Origin: Bin87 sp963692995
GTDB taxonomy: Bacteria; Chloroflexota; Dehalococcoidia; Lucifugimonadales; UBA3495
Length of the DNA stretch: 64,000 bases
Direction of reading: 5' to 3'
Assembly (NCBI GenBank): GCA_963692995.1
Contig: OY843611.1
Location: forward strand, 2,108,001-2,172,000
The translations under genes and the position numbers were made by a program. The notes beneath the pieces were generated by a model that was not told the origin of the DNA, did not search any database, and saw only the letters and a program-made list of their open reading frames with translations. Below are positions 16,739 through 25,467 of this stretch, one piece after another (position 1 is the first letter of the stretch; each line of letters starts with the position of its first letter).

Positions 16739-18493
16739 ATGCTGGACCACGGAACCCCGGAACACGCCGTTGACAACCCCGCCGCGGATTTGCGGCACCG
16801 AATGCGCCACTCTGCGGCCCACGTGATGGCCGACGCCGTTCTGCAACTGTTTCCGGAGGCTAAGGTGGGCATCGGCCCGCCGACCGCCGACGGTTTCTAC
16901 TATGACTTTGAGGTGGACCGGCCTTTCACCCCGGAGGACCTGGAACGGATCGAGGCATTGATGCGGGACACCATCAAGTCCGATACCGCTTTTCTGCGGG
17001 AGGAATTGAGCCGCGAATCCGCCAAGTCAATGTTCGCCGACCAGCCTTACAAGCAGGAGATCATCGACGATCTGCCTGACGAGACTACGCTCAGCATCTA
17101 CCGTCACGGCGGGTTTGCCGACCTTTGCCAGGGGCCGCACGTCGCCAGCGCCGGCGACATCACCGCCGTTAAGTTGCTGCACACTGCGGGCGCATACTGG
17201 CGGGGGGACGAAAACCGTCCCATGCTCCAGCGCATTTATGGAACGGCCTTTGAATCGAAAGAAGAACTGGAAGCCCACCTGGAACGCCTCGCCGAGGCGG
17301 AACGCCGCGACCATCGCACCCTGGGGCGACAGCTCAATCTGTTCACCGTCCACGAAGAGATTGGGCCGGGGCTTATTGTCTGGCATCCCAAAGGCGGCAT
17401 AATGCGCTCGCTGATTGAGGATTACTGGCGGGATATTCACTACCGCCGGGGTTACAGCATCGTCTATTCGCCGCACATCGGGCGAGCGCGGCTGTGGCAG
17501 ACCAGCGGGCACCTGGATTTCTACCGAGACAGTATGTACGCGCCCATGGAGATTGACGAGCAGGAATATTTTCTGAGGCCGATGAACTGCCCGTTCCACA
17601 TCCAGATTTACCGTTCCGCGCTACGCAGCTACCGTGAACTGCCGCTGCGCATCGCCGAGTTGGGCACGGTGTACCGCTACGAACGGAGCGGCGTGCTGCA
17701 CGGGTTAATGCGAGTGCGGGGGTTCACGCAGGACGACGCGCATATTTTCTGCCTGCCCGATCAGGTGGCCGACGAAGTGGGCGACGTGCTGGACCTTACC
17801 TTTGAGATCATGGCGGCCTTTGGGTTCGAGGACTACGACATTATGTTGTCCACCCGGCCGGAGAAATACGTGGGCGAACCGGAAACGTGGGAACACGCCA
17901 CCGAGTCCCTGCGGCAGGCCCTGGCGTCGCGGGGCCTGTCTTACGAGGTTGACGCGGGCGGCGGAGCATTCTATGGCCCCAAGATCGATATCAAGATTAC
18001 CGATGCGCTGGGGCGGGCCTGGCAATGCACAACGGTGCAATTTGATTTCAACCTGCCGGAACGCTTTGACCTGGTGTTCCAGGACGACCAGGGCAACCGC
18101 TCGCGGCCTTATATGGTGCACCGGGCGATCCTGGGCTCGCTGGAACGCTTTTTCGGCGTGCTGGTGGAGCATTACGCCGGGGCGTTCCCGTTGTGGTTGG
18201 CGCCGGTACAGGCAGTGGTCATCCCCATCGCTGACCGACACAACGAATACGCGGAACAAGTGGCCGTCAAGTTGCGCGATGGCGGTTTTCGCGTGGAAGT
18301 TGACGATCGCAGTGAACGGATGAACCAGAAGATTCGCCAGGCCCAGCTCCAGAAAACTCCTTACATGCTGGTGGTGGGCGACCGGGAGGCGGAAGCCGGG
18401 GCGGTTGCCGTGCGGACCAGAGATGGCGAGAATCGGGGAGCGATGCAGCAGGCGGAGTTCCTGGAATTGCTGACGCAGGAGCGGATGCGATAA
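16739..18493 (+). CDS. thrS: Threonyl-tRNA synthetase lacking the N-terminal TGS domain
   Basis: ThrRS charges tRNA-Thr. The 584-residue protein has the editing domain (RHSAAHVMADAV with HxxxH, and CQGPHV), class II motif 2-like RYERSGVLHGLMRVRGFTQDDAHIF, motif 3 and an anticodon-binding domain near the C-terminus (QNRHNEYA-like to RVEVDDRSERMNQKIR). It is about 55 residues shorter at the N-terminus than the common 640-residue form: the TGS domain is absent, and the protein begins just before the editing domain. The ATG at 16739 is preceded by AGGCAGG; an earlier ATG at 16703 overlaps the -10 box. Confidence 0.92.
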   Translation: MLDHGTPEHAVDNPAADLRHRMRHSAAHVMADAVLQLFPEAKVGIGPPTADGFYYDFEVDRPFTPEDLERIEALMRDTIKSDTAFLREELSRESAKSMFADQPYKQEIIDDLPDETTLSIYRHGGFADLCQGPHVASAGDITAVKLLHTAGAYWRGDENRPMLQRIYGTAFESKEELEAHLERLAEAERRDHRTLGRQLNLFTVHEEIGPGLIVWHPKGGIMRSLIEDYWRDIHYRRGYSIVYSPHIGRARLWQTSGHLDFYRDSMYAPMEIDEQEYFLRPMNCPFHIQIYRSALRSYRELPLRIAELGTVYRYERSGVLHGLMRVRGFTQDDAHIFCLPDQVADEVGDVLDLTFEIMAAFGFEDYDIMLSTRPEKYVGEPETWEHATESLRQALASRGLSYEVDAGGGAFYGPKIDIKITDALGRAWQCTTVQFDFNLPERFDLVFQDDQGNRSRPYMVHRAILGSLERFFGVLVEHYAGAFPLWLAPVQAVVIPIADRHNEYAEQVAVKLRDGGFRVEVDDRSERMNQKIRQAQLQKTPYMLVVGDREAEAGAVAVRTRDGENRGAMQQAEFLELLTQERMR

Positions 18494-18632
18494 AGACCTA
18501 CCTTTTTGAGGTGGGCATTGAGCAAGCAGAGGCGGTCAAATTATTCCGTCATTCCTGCTTTCGCTGGAATCCAGGCGTTTCCAGCGCTGGGCGGGGTATC
18601 CGGCGTCAACGACGCTGGCGGGACTATTGTCA
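18494..18632. repeat. Intergenic spacer between convergent thrS and the selenoprotein gene, with palindromic repeat
   Basis: This spacer holds a degenerate copy of the dispersed palindrome (18546-18572, CCGTCATTCC...GGAATCC with a TTTC loop). No coding signal is seen. Two genes end here, so the hairpin may also help termination. Confidence 0.7.
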
Positions 18633-19226
18633 TCAAGCCGGGAGTTGCAGGTCCATCATGCGCCGGTCTTTTCCCTGTTGGACCTGCTGATGAGTGGGCG
18701 CCGCATCCGGGTCGGCGGTTAGCTGAGTGAAATGGGGCGACCACTGGTCGGCGGTTCCCATGAGTTGCCGGTGGTAGATGATTCCGTCGGCGTTGACCAC
18801 CATCATGGCCATCTGCCGGGTAATTTCCAAGTCCGCCAACATTTCGCCGACGGGTTGCGCAGCGATAAGGTCGGTGTAACCCTGCTGCTCAATATAGTCT
18901 TCAACCGCTTGGGCGGATTCGTTATAGGCGACGACGTAGAAATCGATCGCATCGAATTCAGTGGCAATCGGGTTCAGCAACTGTAACTCAGCGCGGCATT
19001 CCGGTCACCAGGTGGCGAACCAGAAGAGATGCGCCGGTTGATCCGCTTCCGCCAAGGCGTGGGATGTAACCTGAGAACCGTCGGACAAGGTCAGCGCGAA
19101 GGGCGGGGTGGCTTTCCCGATCTCCAGGCCGGCAGTACCGGCGGCGGGAGCGCAGGCGGTCAAGGCCAGCGTCGCGGCGCAAAGCAGGACGGCGAACAGA
19201 GTTGCGGTTATGAATCGGGTTCTCAT
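18633..19226 (-). CDS. TlpA-like thioredoxin-fold lipoprotein with in-frame TGA (predicted selenoprotein, U-P-E-C motif)
   Basis: Two adjacent minus-strand frames, 19226-19005 and 19004-18633, are in the same frame and are split only by TGA at 19007-19005. Reading TGA as selenocysteine gives one 197-residue protein: lipoprotein signal peptide with lipobox LTAC (Cys25), then PPFALTLSDGSQVTSH (TlpA-type strand), HLFWFATW, U74, PEC77, and a thioredoxin-fold C-terminal half with VVNADGIIYHRQLMGTADQW. Relatives have C-P-x-C at U74-C77 (for example W-C-P-E-C). After the TGA a hairpin can form (CUG/CAG stem extended by GCG, loop AGUUA with GU) 13-28 bases downstream, the distance used by bacterial SECIS elements. 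selA and selC are in the same window. Role: probably reduces or isomerises disulfides outside the membrane. The alternative is a nonsense mutation. Confidence 0.85.
18977..18994 (-). promoter_or_regulatory. Predicted bacterial SECIS hairpin after the in-frame TGA
   Basis: In the mRNA, bases 14-31 counted from the first base of UGA read GCGCUGAGUUACAGUUGC. They can pair as CUG/CAG with a G-U pair, one bulged U and a GC/GC base, leaving the 5-base loop AGUUA. A short stem with a bulged U and a GU-containing apical loop at about 20 bases after UGA is the shape bound by SelB in known bacterial mRNAs. The pairing is by eye and short, so it is a prediction. Confidence 0.55.
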
Positions 19227-19352
19227 GGAACACTAATGACGCGCGATTTCATCTGGTATGCTGGCAAAAGTCGCCAGCTAATTGTAGCCGAACCAGCCGC
19301 AATTTGACATACGCCGCGCTACGCTTTCGGACCTACGACGAGGAGTGAAGTG

Positions 19353-21401
19353 ATGCCCAACCGCCTGATTGACGAAACCAGCCCTTATCTATTGCAACAC
19401 GCCGAGAATCCGGTGGACTGGTATCCCTGGGGCGCTGAGGCGCTGAATCGGGCGCGGGAAGCGGATCGGCCCATTCTGCTGAGCATCGGATACTCGGCGT
19501 GCCACTGGTGCCACGTGATGGAACGGGAGTCCTTTGAGAACGCGGACATCGCCGGCCTGATGAACGAGCATTTCGTCAACATCAAGGTGGATCGCGAAGA
19601 ACGCCCCGACCTGGACGCGGTGTACATGGAAGCGGTGCAGATGATGACGGGAAGCGGGGGTTGGCCGATGACGGTGTTCCTGACACCGGAAGGCCGGCCG
19701 TACTACGGCGGCACGTATTTTCCTCCCGAGGACCGAATGGGTATGCCCGGTTTCCCCCGGTTGCTGGCGGCGGCCAGCCAGGCGTATCACACCAACAAAG
19801 GCGAAATCGAGCGAGTCACTCGGCAACTGGCGGAGCAGATGGGTCGCACCAGTCAGGTGTCCCGCGGCTTCACGCCATTGACCACCGAGGTGATGCACAA
19901 CGCTTACTCGCAGCTGGCGACGCAGTTTGACCACCTGAACGGCGGGTTCGGCAACGCCCCCAAGTTTCCCCAGCCGATGACCCCGGAGTTTCTGCTTCGC
20001 TACCACCGACACGGGTTCAACGAGCGCGCCCTGGAGATGGTGGAACTTACGTTGCAAAAAATGGCTTACGGAGGGATGTACGACCAGGTGGGAGGCGGGT
20101 TTCATCGGTATTCGACCGATGCGTACTGGCTGGTGCCCCACTTTGAGAAGATGCTGTATGACAACGCGCTGCTGGCGCGGTTATACCTGCACGCCTGGCA
20201 AGTCACCGGCAACACGCTGTATCGACGTATAACGGAGGAAACGCTGGATTATGCGCTGCGGGAAATGACGGACCCGTCGGGCGGGTTTTATTCGGCCCAG
20301 GATGCGGACAGCGAGGGCGTGGAAGGGAAGTTCTTCGTTTGGACGCCGGAGGAACTACGACCGCTGTTGGGCGACGACGCCGCGCTGGTAATGGGTTACT
20401 ACGGCGTCACGGAGGGGGGCAATTTTGAAGGAGCGAATATCCTGAACATCGCTCGTCCCGCGGGCCAATATGCCGGTGAACGGGGGGTGTCGGAAGATGC
20501 GCTGTCGGCTGCTATCGCCCGGGCGCGTTCCATACTGCTCGCGACGCGCGAGCAGCGGATTCACCCTCTGCTGGACGACAAGGTACTGACGTCATGGAAC
20601 GGCCTGATGTTGCGCTCCTTCGCCGAAGCGGGCGCGGCGCTGGGGCGAAGGGACTACCTGGATGCCGCCCGGCGCAATGCCGGCTTCCTGCTGGACAATA
20701 TGCGAGACGCCGACGGCCGGCTGTTGCGAACGTGGCGCAACGGGCAGGCGAAACTGCTGGGATACCTGGAGGACTATTCGTGTCTGGCCGACGGGCTTTT
20801 GTCGCTCCACGAAGCGACTCTGGAACCCAGGTGGCTGCAAGAGGCGGTAGCCGCCGCCGATGGGATGATCGCACTCTTCTGGGATGACCAGGCCGGCGGC
20901 TTTTACGATACCGGCAGCGACCACGAAACGCTGGTCGTCAGGCCCCGGGACGTATTCGACAACGCGCAGCCGTGCGGCGGCTCGGTGGCAACGGACGTGC
21001 TGCTGCGGCTGGCGGTTGCCACGGGCAATGATGATTACTCGGCCAAGGGGGCGACGCCGTTGCGGGCGTTGCAGCAGTTACTGGGCCGGGCGCCGGGCGC
21101 CACCGGGCACTGGCTTGGCGCCCTTGATTTCTACGTCTCGCTGCCCAAGGAGATCGTGATCGTGGGCCAGATCGAGCACCCGAGCACCGCAGCAATGCTG
21201 GCCGAGGTGGGATCCCGATACCTGCCGAACCGGGTGATCGTCGGGGTGAGCGATCCGGCAGCGCCTCCACTGCAAGATTCGCCGCTGCTCGAACAAAGGG
21301 GGATGCCGGACGGGACGCCCACGGCCTACGTGTGCGAGCATTACGTCTGCCAGCTGCCGGTTACCCAGGCCGCCGCGCTGGCCGCGCAATTGGACGCCTA
21401 G
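19353..21401 (+). CDS. Thioredoxin-fold DUF255 / YyaL-SSP411 family protein
   Basis: The 682-residue protein has an N-terminal thioredoxin-like domain starting MPNRLIDETSPYLLQHAENPV with the redox-like C-H-W-C (50-53) in YSACHWCHVMERESFEN, then a long alpha/alpha-barrel resembling N-acylglucosamine epimerase/six-hairpin folds (WNGLMLRSFAEAGAALG, LLGYLEDYSCLADGLL). This is the YyaL/SPATA20 family, conserved but of unknown biochemical role. AGGAG seven bases upstream fixes the ATG at 19353 rather than the preceding GTG. It is divergent from the selenoprotein gene, which also encodes a thioredoxin fold. Confidence 0.9.
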   Translation: MPNRLIDETSPYLLQHAENPVDWYPWGAEALNRAREADRPILLSIGYSACHWCHVMERESFENADIAGLMNEHFVNIKVDREERPDLDAVYMEAVQMMTGSGGWPMTVFLTPEGRPYYGGTYFPPEDRMGMPGFPRLLAAASQAYHTNKGEIERVTRQLAEQMGRTSQVSRGFTPLTTEVMHNAYSQLATQFDHLNGGFGNAPKFPQPMTPEFLLRYHRHGFNERALEMVELTLQKMAYGGMYDQVGGGFHRYSTDAYWLVPHFEKMLYDNALLARLYLHAWQVTGNTLYRRITEETLDYALREMTDPSGGFYSAQDADSEGVEGKFFVWTPEELRPLLGDDAALVMGYYGVTEGGNFEGANILNIARPAGQYAGERGVSEDALSAAIARARSILLATREQRIHPLLDDKVLTSWNGLMLRSFAEAGAALGRRDYLDAARRNAGFLLDNMRDADGRLLRTWRNGQAKLLGYLEDYSCLADGLLSLHEATLEPRWLQEAVAAADGMIALFWDDQAGGFYDTGSDHETLVVRPRDVFDNAQPCGGSVATDVLLRLAVATGNDDYSAKGATPLRALQQLLGRAPGATGHWLGALDFYVSLPKEIVIVGQIEHPSTAAMLAEVGSRYLPNRVIVGVSDPAAPPLQDSPLLEQRGMPDGTPTAYVCEHYVCQLPVTQAAALAAQLDA

Positions 21402-21433
21402 GGACTGTTGGCAAATCGGACATCACACCGTTG

Positions 21434-21457
21434 TTCCCGCTTGCGCGGGAATGACGG
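21434..21457. repeat. Dispersed palindromic repeat copy
   Basis: Core TTCCCGC-TTGC-GCGGGAA followed by TGACGG, located in the gap between the convergent DUF255 and MFS genes. It belongs to the family seen between many genes of this window and can form a strong hairpin. Confidence 0.9.
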
Positions 21458-21482
21458 AGACGGCGTGGCGTAGCGGGCGTGC

Positions 21483-22886
21483 TCACGGGCGCGCCGGGAA
21501 CAGGCCGGCCGCCTCTATGGTTTGAGCGTTCACGGTATCCGGCAAACGATAGCGGGACCACCGGGCAAGTCCCAAGAGGACCAGGCCGCCGGCCATTACC
21601 GGAGCCAGGCGGATGCCAAGGGGGTCATCCGAGGAGTCGCCGAGTTCCAGGATCCAGCTCAAGAGCAGGGGCGGGAGGGCATAGGTCAATTTTTCGAAGA
21701 AGTTCTGGGTCGAATAGAACATGGCTTCTCTGCGCTCGCCTCTCAACAGAGCATCGTAGTCGGCGATGTCGGCGGTCAGTCCTTTGGGCAACATGAAGAC
21801 GGCGGCCATGGGCATGCCGGCGATGAACACCATGATCAGTCCCTGTAGTACCAGATGTTCCGCGATCCACAGGCCGACCAATCCCAGGAGCGGGAACACG
21901 AGCCCGCAAGCGACGATACAGATTCCGTAGATCCGGCGTTTGCTGACCCAGCCGGCCGAGAAGAATATCCAGATCACCAAGCCGAACAGGACCGCGCCGC
22001 CAATAACGCCGGTGGACAGCCAACTTGAGGCTCGGCCTTCGTGTTCCGTCAGCAGGACGCCCACGGCAAAAAATGGGATCCAGCCTTGCAGCACCCCCAC
22101 GCCGGTGGTGAACATCACGAAGGTTGGCAGAAAGGCCAGGAATTGCGGATTGCGCAGTGTGTCCTTGAACCCTCGCCAGAAAGGCACCTGAGCCGGGATG
22201 ACGTCCCGCTGCGCGTAGCGCCAAATTGCCGACAGCGCTATCAAACGAAACACGAAAGCCGCCACGGCGAATATGGCGCCGGCAACCTGGAATCCAAAAG
22301 CGTCCTTGATGTAACCACCCATGACTAACCCCAAGCCGGCCCCGCCAACCGCGAACAGGAATATGAAACTTACGACCTGCATGCGATCTCTGGCGGTTCT
22401 GGTCAGTTCGGGGACCAGGGCTTCCATGGCTCCGGTGGACATGGTGGACGCCGTGAAGAACAGTTCCAGCATCACCACCAGGTAGAGAACATTCCACCAA
22501 CTGCTGCCCTCACTGGGAAGGAACCAGATCAGCGCCCCAAAAAGCGCGTAGAACGGGGCGCCAAAGAGGATGAAGGGAATGCGACGCCCCCAGGGGCTGC
22601 GGGTTCGGTCGCTCCACCACCCGATTAAAGGGTCGGTAAAAGCGTCAACGAATCGCCCGGCGAAGATCAGGAAACCGGCCAGAACCCGCGCGCTGATATT
22701 GTAAGTCAGTATCGAAATGTCAGGGTCGGGGACGCGGGTGACTCCTTCAAAGGCCGGCGGAGCCAGAAAAAACACGACCCAGCCCTGCCGGAAATAGCCG
22801 ATGGCCTGCAATCCGATATGGTCGGCCGAGAACAAGAGCTTGTTCAGCAAAGGCAGACGCGGCGCGGGCTGTGCTGGGTCGATCAT
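21483..22886 (-). CDS. MFS transporter, GPH (glycoside-pentoside-hexuronide:cation) symporter-like
   Basis: The 467-residue membrane protein has about 12 predicted hydrophobic helices. The GPH/MelB-type signature FAGRFVDAFTDPLIGWWSDRTRSPWGRRIPF lies in the first third (Asp81 and Asp85 in the cation-binding helix), as in MelB and related symporters for sugars or other small solutes. A weaker repeat of the loop occurs later. The substrate cannot be read from sequence. No sugar-metabolism gene is adjacent; the gene stands between the DUF255 gene and lutA-like genes on the other strand. Confidence 0.88.
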   Translation of the reverse strand: MIDPAQPAPRLPLLNKLLFSADHIGLQAIGYFRQGWVVFFLAPPAFEGVTRVPDPDISILTYNISARVLAGFLIFAGRFVDAFTDPLIGWWSDRTRSPWGRRIPFILFGAPFYALFGALIWFLPSEGSSWWNVLYLVVMLELFFTASTMSTGAMEALVPELTRTARDRMQVVSFIFLFAVGGAGLGLVMGGYIKDAFGFQVAGAIFAVAAFVFRLIALSAIWRYAQRDVIPAQVPFWRGFKDTLRNPQFLAFLPTFVMFTTGVGVLQGWIPFFAVGVLLTEHEGRASSWLSTGVIGGAVLFGLVIWIFFSAGWVSKRRIYGICIVACGLVFPLLGLVGLWIAEHLVLQGLIMVFIAGMPMAAVFMLPKGLTADIADYDALLRGERREAMFYSTQNFFEKLTYALPPLLLSWILELGDSSDDPLGIRLAPVMAGGLVLLGLARWSRYRLPDTVNAQTIEAAGLFPARP

Positions 22887-23249
22887 TCCACCTCGGAAGG
22901 GGCAAAACTACCGGGGCAATTTAGCACACTCTGAGGAGTCGGTACCTGATTTGTCTGGCCTGACCGGGCAATCGCTGCATAGACTACACACCCGTCACTC
23001 CGGCGAATGACGATGGCGAGGCTAACGAATGGGGTTCCTGGTTTCCCGCTTTCGCGGGAATGACGGTGATGGTGGGGAATGACGGTGATGATCGAGAATG
23101 ACGGTGATGGTGGGGAATGATGATGATGGCGGGGCGGATATATTGATGGTGGGCTGAAATGTTCCGTCATGTTTTTGCGGCAGGAGTCAATCTTGTCGGA
23201 TTTGCGTCGCTCTGATAACCTGTCGGCGTCGCTGTAGGGGAGATTTGGA
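22887..23249. repeat. Repeat-rich intergenic region between the MFS gene and lutA
   Basis: This gap of about 360 bases separates divergent genes, so it should contain two promoters, but none is obvious. It holds one dispersed palindrome (23042-23065, TTTCCCGC-TTTC-GCGGGAA-TGACGG) followed to about 23140 by imperfect repeats of GAATGACGGTGATGGTGGGG, which look like expansion of the repeat's tail. The rest shows no coding potential that I can support. Confidence 0.7.
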
Positions 23250-24002
23250 TTGAGCTTGTCCCAGCCCATCCGGGCTTCTTTGTTTGTTACCTGCATAATC
23301 GACCAACTGTACCCCGAAGTTGGGGTTAGTGTGGTGCGCGTTTTGAGGCGGAGCGGTGTGGAGGTGGACTTTCCGGCCGGCCAGACCTGCTGCGGTCAAC
23401 CTCTGTACAATTCCGGCTTTACGCAGGAGGCCAAGAAGTTGGCCCGGCGGACGCTTGAGGCGATGGAGAGCAGCGATTATGTGGTGGCGCCGTCCGGCTC
23501 ATGTGGGGCGATGCTGAGAGTTTTCTATTTGGATCTTTTCGCGGACGACGCCGAAATGCGGGCGCGGGCGCAGGACCTGAGCGCTCGCGTTTACGAGTTC
23601 ACCGAGTTCCTGACGGAAGTGGTCGGGGTGGAGCGGCGTTCCGTTGCGGAGTCGTCTCAGGGCGGGAAGGTTGCGTATCATCCGTCCTGCCATTTGCTGC
23701 GGGAGATGGGCGTGAAAGAAGCGCCGGCGCAACTTTTGCAAGGGCTTGACGGGGTATCGCCCGTTTCGCTACCCAACGCCGAACAGTGCTGCGGGTTTGG
23801 CGGAACGTTTGCGGTGAAATACCCGCACATTTCGCAGGAGATGCTGGGGGACAAGATCGACGCCATCATTGCCAGCGGAGCGGAGATGGTTACGGCCTGC
23901 GACATGGGCTGCTTGATGCACATCGGAGGCGGGTTGAGTCGCCGTCAATCGTCGGTCAAAGCGCGCCACATCGCACAGGTGCTGGACGGGTCGGCGGGCT
24001 GA
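23250..24002 (+). CDS. lutA: Fe-S oxidoreductase LutA/YkgE-like (L-lactate utilisation-type, CCG-domain subunit)
   Basis: The 250-residue protein has two cysteine-rich CCG domains: FVTCIIDQLYPEVG and TCCGQPLYNSGF (first), HPSCHLLREMGV and CCGFGGTFAVKYP (second). It is the LutA/YkgE/GlcF-like component, which with LutB and LutC oxidises L-lactate or a related 2-hydroxyacid without a flavin. The start is a TTG at 23250, preceded by AGGGGA; in-frame ATG alternatives are later and less like relatives. It is followed directly by lutB (start 2 bases after the stop). Confidence 0.88.
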   Translation: MSLSQPIRASLFVTCIIDQLYPEVGVSVVRVLRRSGVEVDFPAGQTCCGQPLYNSGFTQEAKKLARRTLEAMESSDYVVAPSGSCGAMLRVFYLDLFADDAEMRARAQDLSARVYEFTEFLTEVVGVERRSVAESSQGGKVAYHPSCHLLREMGVKEAPAQLLQGLDGVSPVSLPNAEQCCGFGGTFAVKYPHISQEMLGDKIDAIIASGAEMVTACDMGCLMHIGGGLSRRQSSVKARHIAQVLDGSAG

Positions 24003-24003
24003 C

Positions 24004-25464
24004 ATGGCTGAAGTGGCGACGCGGGATTTCGTAGCGGCCTCGCGGGCAGCGGTGCAGGATCAACAGTTGCGCCAGGCGCTGCGCCGCGCCGGCAGCGGGT
24101 TCGATGGGGCGCGGCAAGAAGCCATCGACGAGATTACTCCGGAGGTGTGGGAGGACTGGCGGCAGCAAGCCCGGCGGGTGAAAGAACACACCATCGCGCA
24201 TCTGGACTATTACCTGGCCCTGCTGGAACGGAACGTTATCGCCGCCGGGGGACAGGTGCATTTCGCCGCTGACGCGACGCAGGCCAACGCTATCGTGTTG
24301 GAAATTGCCCGGGCCGGTGGTGTCTCCACAGTCACGAAAAGCAAGTCCATGGTGTCGGAGGAATTGGGGCTGAACCACGTATTGGAGGCCGGGGGGATCG
24401 AGGTTTTTGAGACCGATCTGGGGGAGTACATCATCCAGCTGGCCGAGGAGACGCCGTCGCACCTGGTGGCGCCGGCTCTGCACAAGACCCGGGGGCAAGT
24501 GGCCCGGTTGTTCGCCGACAAACTGGGGGCGCCTTACTCCGACGACATCGAGGAGATGGCGCGGGTCGCGCGAGTGGCGCTGCGGCAGAAATTCCTGGAC
24601 GCCGACATGGGAGTGAGCGGGGCCAACTTCCTGGTGGCCGAAACCGGCAGCCTGGTCATCATCACCAACGAGGGAAACGGAAGGCTCTGCACCTCGGCGC
24701 CACGGATCCACGTCGGGTTGGCCGGGATGGAAAAGGTGATACCGTCGCTGGAAGACCTGGCGGTGTTCCTGCGGCTTTTGCCGCGTTCTGCCACGGGGCA
24801 GCGGATCTCGTCCTACGTGAGCATGGTAACCGGGCCGCGCCGGGCCGACGACGAGGACGGGCCCGAGGAGTTTCACCTGGTCATCGTGGATAATGGGCGG
24901 AGCCGGCTGCTGCGGGACCCGGCGCTGCGGGAGTCGCTGTACTGCATCCGGTGCGGCGCGTGCCTGAACGTATGCCCCATTTACCAGCGAGTGGGCGGGC
25001 ATGCCTACGGTTGGGTATATCCCGGCCCCATTGGCTCAATCGTCACTCCGGGACTGGTGGGGGTGGCGCAGGCCAAGGACCTGCCCAACGCATCAACGCT
25101 TTGCGGAGCGTGCCGTGACGCTTGCCCGGTGCAGATAAACATACCCAGGATGCTGCTGCATCTGCGTCACAATCTGGCAGAAGGCGCGGATTCCGAGGAG
25201 GGGATCGCCTCCGATACCGCGGCGCTGGCCGCGCGGGGATTTGCGTCGGTGATGAGCAGCCCGCTTTTGCTGAACCTGGGGCGCAAAGTGGGACGGACGT
25301 TGCTGAAGCCCCTGGCGAAAGGCGGCATGGTCGGGCGTACCAAGTTGCCGTTTCTTTCGCGCTGGACTGAGGCGCGGGATCTGCCGGTTCCGCCGCCCCG
25401 CACCTTCCAAGACATCTGGCGCGATGAACTGGCGGATGGAGGCGGAGGCAATACCCGGGCGTGA
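24004..25464 (+). CDS. lutB: LutB-like iron-sulfur protein with LUD domain
   Basis: The 486-residue protein has a LUD (lactate utilisation) domain covering about 60-300, then 4Fe-4S motifs CIRCGACLNVC (Cys 314, 317, 320, 324) and CGACRDAC (Cys 367, 370, 374), followed by PVQINIPRMLLHLR, typical of LutB/YkgF. It transfers electrons within the LutABC complex. Spacing to lutA and lutC is a few bases, so translation is coupled. The substrate may be L-lactate, but the context does not prove it. Confidence 0.9.
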   Translation: MAEVATRDFVAASRAAVQDQQLRQALRRAGSGFDGARQEAIDEITPEVWEDWRQQARRVKEHTIAHLDYYLALLERNVIAAGGQVHFAADATQANAIVLEIARAGGVSTVTKSKSMVSEELGLNHVLEAGGIEVFETDLGEYIIQLAEETPSHLVAPALHKTRGQVARLFADKLGAPYSDDIEEMARVARVALRQKFLDADMGVSGANFLVAETGSLVIITNEGNGRLCTSAPRIHVGLAGMEKVIPSLEDLAVFLRLLPRSATGQRISSYVSMVTGPRRADDEDGPEEFHLVIVDNGRSRLLRDPALRESLYCIRCGACLNVCPIYQRVGGHAYGWVYPGPIGSIVTPGLVGVAQAKDLPNASTLCGACRDACPVQINIPRMLLHLRHNLAEGADSEEGIASDTAALAARGFASVMSSPLLLNLGRKVGRTLLKPLAKGGMVGRTKLPFLSRWTEARDLPVPPPRTFQDIWRDELADGGGGNTRA

Positions 25465-25467
25465 TTT

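Noticed and set aside
18980..19226. Separate short genes on either side of the TGA at 19005
   Set aside because: The two pieces are in the same frame, directly joined, and make one thioredoxin-fold domain with the redox motif exactly across the TGA, so one Sec-containing gene is the simpler reading.
23040..23140. A CRISPR array, because of the regularly spaced short repeats
   Set aside because: Repeats are short, imperfect and directly adjacent with no unique spacers; they look like expansion of a palindromic repeat's tail. No cas gene is in the window.
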